From Planctomycetota bacterium (GTDB taxonomy: Bacteria > Planctomycetota > UBA1135 > UBA2386), in the NCBI GenBank assembly GCA_020638695.1, contig JACKIB010000006.1:62001-126000 (forward strand): 64,000 nucleotides of DNA, given 5' to 3'. Each line of letters starts with the position of its first letter. Position 1 is the first letter of the stretch. Position numbers and translations under genes: made by a program. Below, piece by piece: positions 26,450 to 34,978 of this stretch. The notes under the pieces were generated by a model. The model did no database searches. It saw only the letters and a program-made list of their open reading frames with translations, and was not told the origin of the DNA.

Positions 26450-27051
26450 CAGCCGGTGCGCCCACGGCCATCGAAGGCCAGTACGCGCGCGACCCACGGA
26501 TCGAGTGCCGCGGCCGCGGCAGGCAGCTCGAACAGTCCCCCGGTCCGCACGCGGTGGACCACCGCCGCCGCGGTGATGTCGGCTGCGGTCAGTGCGTCGC
26601 CGACCAGGAAGGTGCGGGTTCCCAGGTGCTCGATCAGCGTGCCCAGTGCGGCGACGAACCGCCCGTTGCAGCGCACTTGCATGCCGGGGTCGACCACCCC
26701 GCCCGACACGCGTCGGTGCACGACTTCGAGCATCGGGCGCGCGAGGTCGTAGCGCGCCAACGCCTCGAGGTCCTCGATGGCCCACTGCTCGTCGCGCGTG
26801 CTGCCGAACAACCGAGGGGTGTCGGGGAACGTGGACTCGAGGTAGCGGAGGATCGCGGCCGAGTCGAATACCACCCGATCGCCGTGCACCAGCACCGGCG
26901 TGAGATTCTGGCCGGAGATGCGTTGGATTCCCGAGCGATCCACCGGGTCGATGGAGTGGAACGTGTAGGTCAACCCCTTGAAGCCGAGTGCCACCCGAAC
27001 CTTGATGTTGTTCGAGGTCTCGAAGCCGTGGACGTCGAGGCTTGGTGTCAT
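26449..27051 (-). CDS. Glutathione S-transferase-like protein
   Basis: A 200-residue protein with a thioredoxin-fold N-terminal domain (SLDVHGFETSNNIKVRVAL, then NLTPVLVHGDRVVFDSAAIL with the cis-Pro and the DSAAI glutathione-binding motif, normally ESxAI) and an alpha-helical C-terminal domain (TFLVGDALTAADITAAAVV, with the G-D-x-x-T-x-A-D capping box). This is a canonical GST fold. It could conjugate glutathione-like thiols or act as a maleylacetoacetate isomerase or dehalogenase relative; the substrate is unknown. It is the first gene of a three-gene minus-strand operon. Confidence 0.82.
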   Translation of the reverse strand: MTPSLDVHGFETSNNIKVRVALGFKGLTYTFHSIDPVDRSGIQRISGQNLTPVLVHGDRVVFDSAAILRYLESTFPDTPRLFGSTRDEQWAIEDLEALARYDLARPMLEVVHRRVSGGVVDPGMQVRCNGRFVAALGTLIEHLGTRTFLVGDALTAADITAAAVVHRVRTGGLFELPAAAAALDPWVARVLAFDGRGRTG

Positions 27052-27112
27052 GGTGTCCAAGCGTAGCGGGGTTGGGACCGACACCAGTGTCGCTCGTCGG
27101 AAGTCCGCGGCA

Positions 27113-27134
27113 CTAGGAGTCTGCGCCACAGAAT
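27113..27134. repeat. Single end of miniature element family 2
   Basis: CTAGGAGTCTGCGCCACAGAAT matches the left end of the complete element at 27403-27570. No matching inverted end is found on its right before the family 1 element begins at 27248, so it is a solo end or a partly deleted copy. Confidence 0.8.
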
Positions 27135-27171
27135 AGCGAAATCTATTCGCAACGGCGGGTTTCGAACCCAG

Positions 27172-27204
27172 ATTCGACCTCGACAGTCCGGATCGAGGTC
27201 GAAT
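27172..27204. other. Perfect 12-bp inverted repeat
   Basis: ATTCGACCTCGA and TCGAGGTCGAAT flank a 9-nt loop (CAGTCCGGA). The hairpin lies between the solo family 2 end and the family 1 element, about 120 bp upstream of the GST-like gene's start. It may be part of a decayed mobile element or a regulatory hairpin. Confidence 0.7.
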
Positions 27205-27247
27205 GTGGTGTTCGAGCTTTGGCTACGCAATACCCAACAGGCTCCCT

Positions 27248-27404
27248 AGCCCGGACGATTCATGATCGACTTCGCGCAACGCTCAGAACGTCAGAACCTG
27301 CTCCTCGACGAGGAGGCACCCCGCCTCCGGGCAGAACCTGCCGTTCTCCTTGCCAGCAACAACCTTGCACGATCTCGCGACGCTGCTCATGAATAGTCCG
27401 GGCT
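27248..27404. repeat. Miniature inverted-repeat element family 1
   Basis: Left end AGCCCGGACGATTCATGA and right end TCATGAATAGTCCGGGCT are inverted repeats with one mismatch. TA flanks both outer G/C ends (CTA-GCCCGG ... CCGGGC-TAG). The interior carries GAACGTCAGAACCTGCTCCT, GGCACCCCGCCTCCGGGCAG and TGCACGATCTCGCGACGCTG, as in the other copies. It lacks about 20 bp near the left end compared with the 178-bp copies. Confidence 0.88.
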
Positions 27405-27570
27405 AGGAGTCTGCGCCACAGAATGACAACCCATGAGATCCGCGCCTTCCAGCACCTGTCACCCCCCGAAATCCTCGCCGAATCCACCAATTCGGCTGTG
27501 TTTTCGGGCGGCGACCTGCGCCGAAATCCACGAACCTCCTGAGTCACCCTTCTGTGGCGCAGACTCCTAG
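27403..27570. repeat. Miniature inverted-repeat element family 2, complete
   Basis: A 168-bp element with perfect 21-bp terminal inverted repeats: CTAGGAGTCTGCGCCACAGAA at 27403 and TTCTGTGGCGCAGACTCCTAG ending at 27570. Both ends start with CTAG. The interior is non-coding and contains GAATCCACCAATTCGGC, a short palindrome. It abuts the family 1 element, sharing the CT of CTAG. Solo ends lie at 27113 and 63319. Confidence 0.9.
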
Positions 27571-27636
27571 GCGTTCAGTGGGTCGTCGCCGAAGTCCGTT
27601 GCATCAGTCAGCGAGTCATGCGGCTCGGTCGTGCGC

Positions 27637-29877
27637 CTACCAGGGCGGGGACCGCATCAGCCGGTCCAGCGCTGCGCCGTCGAGCGGCAGCCGAAAGGTC
27701 TGCTCCGCCGGAGCGTCGCCGATCTCGAGCAGGACGCTGTGTCCAGACAGCACGCGGCCACCGACCGCGCCGTTCTTCTCGCGGCGTTCCAGGTGCCAGA
27801 GCACCGAGACTGGCCCCGGCGGCAGCACGAAGGTCGCCCGCCGCTTGTCCGCAGTGAAGTACGGTGAACCGACCGCCCGCCCCACGCTGTTGCCGTCGAC
27901 CGTCGGGTCGGGGTCGAACACGTAGGGGAGTGCCGGAAGCGTGCCGCTGGTGTCGAGGTCCAGGTGCACCTTCACCCCGGCGCGCAGTGTGAACGCGCGC
28001 TCCCCGGCGACCGCGTTCGCAGTCAGCCGGCAGTAGCCCGCCGGGTAGATGCGCAGGTCGACCGACGGTGCGGCAGCGACCAACCGGAACGGGTTGTCAC
28101 GCAGCTGCGTTTGGTGCCACTCCTCGGTTCCGGTCTCGCGCCAGAACACCGGTCCGCTGAACTTGTCGCGCGCGCCACCCGGGGCGACCAGCGACACGGA
28201 GATCCGATGGAGGGCAGTCCGCAGGTCGATCTCCGGCACGCTCTGGTCCGGTGCGACGAGCACGTTGCGGTGGGCGCCCATCGGGCGGTCGCCCAGCGAC
28301 CAGACGAGGTCGTACCGCCCACTCTTCACGGCACCCATTTGCACGACGATGTTCTTCTCGAACTTCTGCGCCGTCGCCGGGGTGGCGACCGACTCGTTGC
28401 TCCCCGGACGGCGAAGGGACAGTCCGATCGAGCCATCCCACCCCATGCCGTCAGGCAGGCGCACCGTGACGACCGGCCTGCAGATCTTGTAGACCTGCAG
28501 GCGCACGTCGCGGTCGCCGGCGCGCGCGGTCACAGGGTCGCTGCGTTGGTAGTCCGCGTCGACCCATACGTGGTGCTCGGAGCCGCGCAGCACTCCGGTC
28601 AGCTCGAACGAACCGTCGACCCCGGTCTTGGCAGACAGGGTTCGCGGCTCGAGCGAAGAACCCCATGCACTCGCGTGGAACACGCTGGCCCCGGCGCGCA
28701 CCAACACGCCCGCGACCGGACGGCCGGCGGAATCGAACGCGTGGCCGGCCAGCAGCACGCCGAGTGGACGCAGTACCAGGTCGCCGCGGTCGTGTCGGCC
28801 CGGGCCAAGGCGCGTCGGCAACTCGGTGCACGCGGCGATCTCACGCCCTTGGTGGTTGCACCGGACGAGTAGCTCGTCGTTGGAGAAGATCGCACGTTCC
28901 CGCAGGTCGATGCGGAATCGTCCGGCCGCATCGGTCACGACCTCCGGGTCGATGGTCCCGCCCCAGTCCTTGCGGATCGAAGCCCGGAGTTTGGTGTGGG
29001 CCAACGGTGTGCCGTCCGCCGTGATCGCGCGAAACACCGCCACGGGGTGGTCCACGTCCAGCGGGACGCGCAGCTCGACCTGCTCGCCGGGTACCCCGGG
29101 GCCGTCCCCGGTGATCTCCGAGCCGACCTCCGCCTTGGACCGGCGCACGGTGGCGCAGTAGCGGCGCCCGAGCTCGACGAAGTGGAAGGCCGCGCGTCCG
29201 GAGTGCATGTCGGAGGTCCAGCTCTTGCGCTGCCATGCGAGGGTCGGATCCTCGGCCTCGCCGTGGCGCACCACCGCCAGATCGGCCTGGGCGCCCGCGC
29301 CGATCCCCTGACCATCGACCACGACCGCGATGCTGCCGTACGCCGGTTGCACGCGCTCCACCACCTCCGCCGCCAGCGCCTTGGCGTCGAGCAGCAGCTT
29401 GGGCGGCTGCTCGAAGCACACGTCGTGCACCAAGTAGCACACCTTGTCGAGCTCGTTCATCTTGCGGCGCAAGTCACGGAACACCGCCATCCCCTGGCGG
29501 TCGGTGAGGACGCGCGCGATCGGCTGGTGTCCGGTGTTCTGCAGCTGTTCCTCGGTGCACACCTGCAGCGGAAGTTCGAACAGCGGCTGGCCGCGATGGT
29601 CGACCACGCGCACCCGAAGGTCTTGATCCAGAGTGGACCGCTTCGGTTCGGCCTCGGGTGATGGCGTCGTCGTCTCGCGTGCGTCCGCGGCGCGGGGCTT
29701 GGCGGTGAGTGGCGCAGCGGTGTCCGGGCGCGGTGCTGCGACTGCGTCGGATGGGGGAGCGCTCGCGGCGCGGGAGGTGGGCCAGGCCACGTAGGCAACC
29801 CATCCTGCGGCGGCCAGCAGTACGGCGACCAGCACCGGGATGGACCGACGGTGGCTGGATGGGTCAGCGGTGGGCAT
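27637..29877 (-). CDS. Membrane-anchored carboxypeptidase-regulatory-like protein
   Basis: A 746-residue protein with an N-terminal signal anchor (SIPVLVAVLLAAAGWVAYVAW) and an Ala/Pro-rich linker (about 35-80). A series of transthyretin-like carboxypeptidase-regulatory domains follows (LRVRVVDHRGQPLFELPLQV; PLGVLLAGHAFDSAGRPVAG then VLVRAG; TLSAKTGVDGSFELTGVLRG; VTDAAGRFRIDL). The G-x-P-v-x-G...T-x-x-d-G-x-F pattern is clear. It is an extracytoplasmic, probably structural or adhesion protein, common in Planctomycetota. ATG 29877 precedes the anchor directly. Confidence 0.78.
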   Translation of the reverse strand: MPTADPSSHRRSIPVLVAVLLAAAGWVAYVAWPTSRAASAPPSDAVAAPRPDTAAPLTAKPRAADARETTTPSPEAEPKRSTLDQDLRVRVVDHRGQPLFELPLQVCTEEQLQNTGHQPIARVLTDRQGMAVFRDLRRKMNELDKVCYLVHDVCFEQPPKLLLDAKALAAEVVERVQPAYGSIAVVVDGQGIGAGAQADLAVVRHGEAEDPTLAWQRKSWTSDMHSGRAAFHFVELGRRYCATVRRSKAEVGSEITGDGPGVPGEQVELRVPLDVDHPVAVFRAITADGTPLAHTKLRASIRKDWGGTIDPEVVTDAAGRFRIDLRERAIFSNDELLVRCNHQGREIAACTELPTRLGPGRHDRGDLVLRPLGVLLAGHAFDSAGRPVAGVLVRAGASVFHASAWGSSLEPRTLSAKTGVDGSFELTGVLRGSEHHVWVDADYQRSDPVTARAGDRDVRLQVYKICRPVVTVRLPDGMGWDGSIGLSLRRPGSNESVATPATAQKFEKNIVVQMGAVKSGRYDLVWSLGDRPMGAHRNVLVAPDQSVPEIDLRTALHRISVSLVAPGGARDKFSGPVFWRETGTEEWHQTQLRDNPFRLVAAAPSVDLRIYPAGYCRLTANAVAGERAFTLRAGVKVHLDLDTSGTLPALPYVFDPDPTVDGNSVGRAVGSPYFTADKRRATFVLPPGPVSVLWHLERREKNGAVGGRVLSGHSVLLEIGDAPAEQTFRLPLDGAALDRLMRSPPW

Positions 29878-30031
29878 TCCTGGGGGGGTGAAGGCGACGG
29901 AGAGTGTACCTCGCGATCACCGTTCCGAGGCCGCGGGTGTCGTGGCCCTCTCCGGAGTCCAAGTGTCGCGGCGAATCGGCGGCGGTCGCGAGCCGGCGGC
30001 GGACCGACCGCGGCGCAACCCTCGCTCGTCG

Positions 30032-30829
30032 TCAGCGCGAGTGGCCGGACCGTCGAACCACGAACTGCACGCGCAGCGGACGGTGGTCCGAGGCCGTCCG
30101 GTCCACTTCGACCCGTGCCGAGCTGACGTCCACTCCAGGCGTCACGCGCGGCAGCAGTACCCAGTCGATCCGCTTGCGCGGTCGATCCGCGGGGTAGGTG
30201 TTCCCCGCGCCCGTACCCACGCATCGCCACGCATCGTGCGTCCAGTCGAGCGCGGCCCGGTGCACTGCCGAGCCGGGTTCGGCGTTGAAGTCCCCGGCGA
30301 TCACCAACGGGCCGGTCGTCGAAGCCGCGATCCGCCGCAGCTCGCGCACGTGCGCCAGGCGCTCGCGGTCGTCGCGCCGGTAGTCGAGATGGGTCACCAG
30401 CACGGTCAGCGGACCCGCCGCGGTGCGCAGCGTCGCACACAACACTCCGCGCTGTTCGCCGGCGCGCAGCATCGTGAAGCGGTGGTTGTGCCACCGCTCG
30501 ATCTTCAGGCGCGTGAGCAACGCGTTGCCGTAGCGTCCGCCCTGGAAGTCCAGGTTGTGTCCGAACAGGGGCTGCATGCCGAGTCGCCTCGCCAGCTCGC
30601 GCGGCAGATCGAGACGGGTGGTGCGGGCCACGCCGACATCGACCTCCTGCAGAGCGACCACATCCGGATCGGCGCGCCGCAGCACGTTGGCGATGCGGTC
30701 GAGGTCGACTCGGCCGTCGGCACCGCGGCCGTGGTGGATGTTCCAACAGACCAACGTGATGCGGGTCGGCGCCGGTTCGGGTGCGGTCATGTGGCACCCG
30801 GTCGCCGCCAGCGACACGATCGCGAGCAT
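30032..30829 (-). CDS. Endonuclease/exonuclease/phosphatase-family lipoprotein
   Basis: A 265-residue protein with a lipoprotein signal (MLAIVSLAATGCHM; lipobox ATGC). The EEP fold motifs are all present: VCWNIHHGRG, VALQEVD (catalytic Glu), VTHLDYRRDD, LVIAGDFNAEPGS (Asp/Asn), and the C-terminal TASDHRPL (Asp-His). It is a metal-dependent phosphodiesterase or phosphatase acting outside the cytoplasm; the substrate could be nucleic acid, a sphingolipid or an inositol phosphate. It starts 5 bp after the kinase-TPR gene ends, so the two are co-transcribed. Confidence 0.83.
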   Translation of the reverse strand: MLAIVSLAATGCHMTAPEPAPTRITLVCWNIHHGRGADGRVDLDRIANVLRRADPDVVALQEVDVGVARTTRLDLPRELARRLGMQPLFGHNLDFQGGRYGNALLTRLKIERWHNHRFTMLRAGEQRGVLCATLRTAAGPLTVLVTHLDYRRDDRERLAHVRELRRIAASTTGPLVIAGDFNAEPGSAVHRAALDWTHDAWRCVGTGAGNTYPADRPRKRIDWVLLPRVTPGVDVSSARVEVDRTASDHRPLRVQFVVRRSGHSR

Positions 30830-30834
30830 TTTCC

Positions 30835-33759
30835 TCAACGCTTCGGGAGCGCGTTGCGCGCCTCTTCGAGGCTGGTGCGGATCGGATCGATCTGTCTGGC
30901 CCGCATGCCGCGTTCGGTCGCCAGCCGAACGGCGCGTTCCAGCGACTTCACGGCTGTGCTCGGGTCGCCGCTGTGCATCTGCACCACGCCGAGCACGTGC
31001 AACACGCGCGGGCTGGCGTGCTTCGACAGCTCCGCGGCATGCACGGCGAACGGTAGCGCATCCCGCGCGTTCTGCTGGCGCGTGCCCGCCCCACACCACA
31101 GCGTGAACCAGGCCGACTGACTCCACGCCTGCGGGTCTCCCGGGATGCGCTTGCGCCACTCGGCGCAGTGCGCCTCCAACTCGCGAATCCGACTCTGGTC
31201 GTTCAGCAGCCCGAACAGCACCCGGTTGGGCTGAGAAAGCGAGGGCTTGACGCGGATCGCGGTCCGCAGGTGTTGCTCCGCCCTCTTGCGGTCGCCGCTG
31301 GCGAGCAGGCGGTTGGCGAGGTTGGTGTGCGCCTCGGCGTTCTCCGGCCAGAGTCGGATCGCCGCCCGGTACGCGGCGATCGAACCGTCGCGGTCGCCGA
31401 ACGCGTGCAGGGCACGACCCAGGTGGAAGTACGACGGGCTGCTCGGCAACAGGGCGACTGCCTTGCGCAGCGCTTCGACTGCGCCCTTGGCGTCGCCGAA
31501 CAGCAGGCGAACACGGCCCGCCACGCGCTGCGCTTCGTCGGACTCCGGCGCGGCGGCGAGACCCTGGCCCGCGGCGGCCTTGGCCTCGTCGTTGCGGCCC
31601 GCGTCGAGCATCAGTTCGGCCAGCAGGGTCCAGGCCCGCGCCTGCCGTGGATCGAGGCGGGTCGACTCGCGCAGTGCTCGTTCGGCGCCCGCCACGTCCC
31701 CGAGTCGCAGTCGAACCACACCGAGGTCGCGCCACGTGTCGGCGTTGCGCGGGCGGAGCTTCAGGGACTGTCCGTAGGCTTCCCGCGCGGCCGCCTGTTC
31801 GCCGGCCCGCTGGTGGTAGAAGCCGAGGTTGTTCCAGAACAGCCAACGCGTCGGTGCGAGCTCTGTCGCGCGCGTCGCGGCGCGGGCGGCCGCCGCCGGG
31901 TTCGACATGCCCTGGGCGAACGCCGCCCAGAAGTGCGCCGCCGCGCTGTTCGGCCACAACTCCGCCAACGCTGCGGCGATCTCGGCCGCCCCCGCGCGTT
32001 CGCCCAGATGCCCCAACACGTGGGCGTGTTCGAAGTGGTACACCGGTCTCGGCCGCTGCGACGCGAGAACTGCCCGGGACAACAAGGTCCTCGCCTTCCG
32101 GAAGTGCGGCTCGCCCTCGCGGTGTCCGAGCTGGATCTCTCCGACTCCGGTGAGGAACGCGTCGAGCCCGGTTGCGATCGGGCCGAGCTGCTGCTCCTGC
32201 CGGTCGGCCTCCGTTGCGTCGCCCGCAGCCCGCAGCAGCGCGGCGCGGAAGCGCCGCAGTCCCGGCGTCGCCGCCAACCGATCCGGGTGCTGATCGAGCA
32301 GCGCCAATGCGGCGCGGGGGTGGCTGCGTCCGGCCACGATCGCCAGGCCGGCGATCGCTTCGTCGCAGGTAGGATCGTGAGCGAGCGCCTGTTCGAACGC
32401 GCTTCGTGCGGTCGCGTTGTCGTGCTCTTCCATCGCCAGGAAGCCGCTGGTCAGCGCCTGGTCCACGGACTCGCGGAGCAGGCTCGCTTGCCCGGCCCGC
32501 AGCTCCGGTTGGATCGCCACGAAGTAGCCGACCAGTCCGGTGGCCACCGGCACGGCCAGCAGCCCGAACGCGGTCAACAGTGCGGCCAGTGGCCGCCGGC
32601 GAGCCCAACTGCGCAGGCGGGTCAGCGGACCGTGCGGGCGCGCGCGGACGGTGCGGTAGGTGAGGAATGCGCGGAGGTCCTCGGCGAGGTCGGCGGCGGA
32701 CTGGTAGCGGCGCCCCGGTTCCTTCTCCAGCGCCATCATCACGATCGCCACCAGGTCGGCCGGCAGCGCCGGGTTGAGGCGGCGCGGATCGATCGGGTCG
32801 GCGGTGACGATGTTGTTCATCACCTGCTGGCTGGTCCGACCCTCGAACGGCCGCTGCACGGTCAGCAGCTCGTACAACGTCACGCCGAGGCTGAAGATGT
32901 CGGCGCGGTGGTCCACCTCCCGGCGCCAACTCTGCACCTGCTCGGGCGCGACGTAGTACGGCGTCCCGGGGACGCTGCCGGTGTCCGTCAGCGACGGTTG
33001 GCTCTCGCGCCGGGCCACGCTGAAGTCGGTCAGCACCACCGACCCATCGGGGCGCACCAAGATGTTGGCCGGCTTGACGTCGCGGTGGATCACCCCGCGC
33101 GCGTGTGCGTGGCTCAGTGCATCGGCGACGCGCGCCGCGATGCCGACCACAGACGCGATGTACGTATCGGGCCAGCCGGGCGCGGTCGCGGTAGACGTCG
33201 CCGAGTCGCGCTGCACCGCGAGCTCCTCGACGGCGGCGCGCAGATCCGCGGTGTCGGCACGCCGCGGCTGACGGTCGCGGACGTGGGCGACCACCTGGTT
33301 CAGCGGTGCCCCGAACACCAGGTCCATCGCGATGAAGTGCACCCCACCCGCGGTGCCGCACTTGTGCACCTTGACGATGTTCGGGTGGTCGAGGCTCGCC
33401 GCCGCGGAGGCCTCGCGGTGTAGCCGGACGATCGAGCCCGGGTCGAGCTCGCGTTCGGGCGTCAAGACCTTGAGCGCCACCGTGCGACCGAGCGACAGCT
33501 CGCACGCTTCGTAGACGATGCCCATGCCACCGCGGCCGATTTCGCGCAACAGCCGGTAGTCGTCGAGTTCGCGCTGTCCGTCCGGGTCCTCGGCGAGATC
33601 GTCGGCGTCCCCGGCGAACATCGGCTCGAGTAGGTCGCGGATCTCCGGGTGGCGGTCGAGCGCCGCGGCGATCGCCTCGGGCCCGCTGTCGGCGTGCTCT
33701 TGGTAGACGGCCAGCGCCGCCTGCAGGCGCACCATCCGATCGTCGCTCCCGGACTCCAT
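30835..33759 (-). CDS. Ser/Thr protein kinase with transmembrane segment and TPR array
   Basis: A 974-residue protein. The kinase domain spans about 65-345: glycine loop IGRGGMGIVYEA, VALKVL (Lys), HRDVKPANIL (about 222), and LTDFSVAR (about 244), where DFS replaces DFG but the Mg-binding Asp is kept; APE region YYVAPEQV. One transmembrane helix (about 396, LAALLTAFGLLAVPVATGLV) precedes about 550 residues of TPR units (for example WNNLGFYHQRAGEQAAAREA and HTNLANRLLASGDRKRAEQH). The kinase is cytoplasmic and the TPR part presumably periplasmic. ATG 33759 precedes the domain; longer starts are possible. Confidence 0.88.
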   Translation of the reverse strand: MESGSDDRMVRLQAALAVYQEHADSGPEAIAAALDRHPEIRDLLEPMFAGDADDLAEDPDGQRELDDYRLLREIGRGGMGIVYEACELSLGRTVALKVLTPERELDPGSIVRLHREASAAASLDHPNIVKVHKCGTAGGVHFIAMDLVFGAPLNQVVAHVRDRQPRRADTADLRAAVEELAVQRDSATSTATAPGWPDTYIASVVGIAARVADALSHAHARGVIHRDVKPANILVRPDGSVVLTDFSVARRESQPSLTDTGSVPGTPYYVAPEQVQSWRREVDHRADIFSLGVTLYELLTVQRPFEGRTSQQVMNNIVTADPIDPRRLNPALPADLVAIVMMALEKEPGRRYQSAADLAEDLRAFLTYRTVRARPHGPLTRLRSWARRRPLAALLTAFGLLAVPVATGLVGYFVAIQPELRAGQASLLRESVDQALTSGFLAMEEHDNATARSAFEQALAHDPTCDEAIAGLAIVAGRSHPRAALALLDQHPDRLAATPGLRRFRAALLRAAGDATEADRQEQQLGPIATGLDAFLTGVGEIQLGHREGEPHFRKARTLLSRAVLASQRPRPVYHFEHAHVLGHLGERAGAAEIAAALAELWPNSAAAHFWAAFAQGMSNPAAAARAATRATELAPTRWLFWNNLGFYHQRAGEQAAAREAYGQSLKLRPRNADTWRDLGVVRLRLGDVAGAERALRESTRLDPRQARAWTLLAELMLDAGRNDEAKAAAGQGLAAAPESDEAQRVAGRVRLLFGDAKGAVEALRKAVALLPSSPSYFHLGRALHAFGDRDGSIAAYRAAIRLWPENAEAHTNLANRLLASGDRKRAEQHLRTAIRVKPSLSQPNRVLFGLLNDQSRIRELEAHCAEWRKRIPGDPQAWSQSAWFTLWCGAGTRQQNARDALPFAVHAAELSKHASPRVLHVLGVVQMHSGDPSTAVKSLERAVRLATERGMRARQIDPIRTSLEEARNALPKR

Positions 33760-33979
33760 GGCAGGAGCATAGCGCGGCCGTGGATCCGCGGACCGGTCGC
33801 GGGGTGGGGCGATGGCGACCGACCCCTCGGCCGAGAGCACCCGTACGACGGACCGCAGCGATCCGACTTGCTTCTCCCGTCGACGCGATCGGCGGTTGCG
33901 CAACCGGCTGGATTCTCCGGTGGGCAGCGGTCGAAGACCTGGCACCACCAATTCGGTGGCTCGAGAGGGGAAGAAAGGG

Positions 33980-34582
33980 ATGCCGGAGACGCACCACTCG
34001 CAGTGCGCATCGCGCCAACACGAGAGCGGACTCACGTTCGTCGAGATCGTCGTGGTCTTGGCGGTGATATCGCTGCTCGCCGGGATCATCGTGCCGAGCA
34101 TGATGTCCGTTACCAAGGACGCTCATGCGACGAAGATCATCAGCACGTTCCAGGCGCTGCGCTTGGCCTGCGAGCAGCACTACGCCCATACCGGGTCGAT
34201 GGCGCTCGAGTATTCGGGGAGCAGCTACCAGGCTGCGACGTACCACAAACTGTCGATGACCCAGACCACCACCGGGTGGAAGGGGCCGTACATCGATCAT
34301 CCGATTAGCTTCGGCGACAACCCGTTCGGCACGACCATCCATCTGTACAACAGCGTCAGCGCGTTGACGAACTACGCGGCTGGTGGCTTCGACATGAACG
34401 GCGATGGCACCGACGACATCACCACGGACTCCAACGTGCTGGTCGTCTGGGGCGTACCGGAGTCGACCGCGAAGGCCGTCGACGACTCGCTCGACCGCGG
34501 CAACCTCGGCGCGGACTGGAAGACCTCCGGTCGCGTCGAGTGGAACAACGACATTCTGGCGATCTACATCATCAAGCCCTGA
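33980..34582 (+). CDS. Type II secretion / type IV pilin-like pseudopilin
   Basis: A 200-residue prepilin: a short basic leader, processing site SG|LTFVEIVVVLAVISLLAG (Gly before the mature residue and Glu at +5), then the hydrophobic N-terminal helix that inserts into the membrane and pseudopilus. The globular C-terminal part has GFDMNGDGTDDITTDSNVLVVWG, a Ca-binding-type loop as in GspG. Ribosome binding site: AGAAAGGG just before ATG 33980. It is separated from the main secretion operon by repeats and GspE. It is divergent from the kinase gene (220-bp gap). Confidence 0.82.
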   Translation: MPETHHSQCASRQHESGLTFVEIVVVLAVISLLAGIIVPSMMSVTKDAHATKIISTFQALRLACEQHYAHTGSMALEYSGSSYQAATYHKLSMTQTTTGWKGPYIDHPISFGDNPFGTTIHLYNSVSALTNYAAGGFDMNGDGTDDITTDSNVLVVWGVPESTAKAVDDSLDRGNLGADWKTSGRVEWNNDILAIYIIKP

Positions 34583-34611
34583 TCGGCGGCCGGCTGTGAA
34601 GTCGGCGCGCT

Positions 34612-34789
34612 GGCCCGGACTATTCGGGACCGAGCTGCTGCGATCGTGCAAGCTCGCTGCTGACTTCGTCGAACGTCAGAACCTCCTCCTCGACGGGGGC
34701 GCACCCCGCCTCCGGGCAGAACCTGCCGTTCTCCTTGCCAGCAACAACCTGGCACGATCTCGCGACGCGGCTCATGAGTAGTCCGGGCT
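34612..34789. repeat. Miniature inverted-repeat element family 1, 178-bp copy
   Basis: Left end GGCCCGGACTATTCGGGA and right end TCATGAGTAGTCCGGGCT. The interior matches the other copies (GAGCTGCTGCGATCGTGCAAG, GTCGAACGTCAGAACC, GCAGAACCTGCCGTTCTCCT, TGCCAGCAACAACC, GCACGATCTCGCGACG). It abuts a different inverted-repeat element at its right end, sharing the bases TA(G). Confidence 0.88.
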
Positions 34790-34955
34790 AGTGGGGTGTG
34801 TCCGAAGTTGGTCACATAAGTCGCCGGCCCTACGGCCCGCTCGCGGCGTCGCAGCTCCTCAGCTTGTCCACCAACAAGCCGTGTCGTCGCAGCTCCTTGC
34901 GAGCGAACCGCATGACTCGACGACTTATGCAACGAACTTCGGACACACCCCACTA
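34789..34955. repeat. Miniature inverted-repeat element family 3
   Basis: A 167-bp element whose ends TAGTGGGGTGTGTCCGAAGT (left) and CTTCGGACACACCCCACTA (right) are perfect inverted repeats. The similarity continues inwards with few mismatches to CATAAGTCG / CGACTTATG. The interior is palindromic in part (TCGCAGCTCCT repeated) and non-coding. It ends about 20 bp before the GspE-like gene's stop codon side. Confidence 0.9.
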
Positions 34956-34978
34956 GCGGGCGAGCTCGGGGGCTCCAC

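Noticed and set aside
27140..27170. GGGTTTCGAACCC as a tRNA T-arm
   Set aside because: No acceptor, D or anticodon arm can be built around it on either strand.
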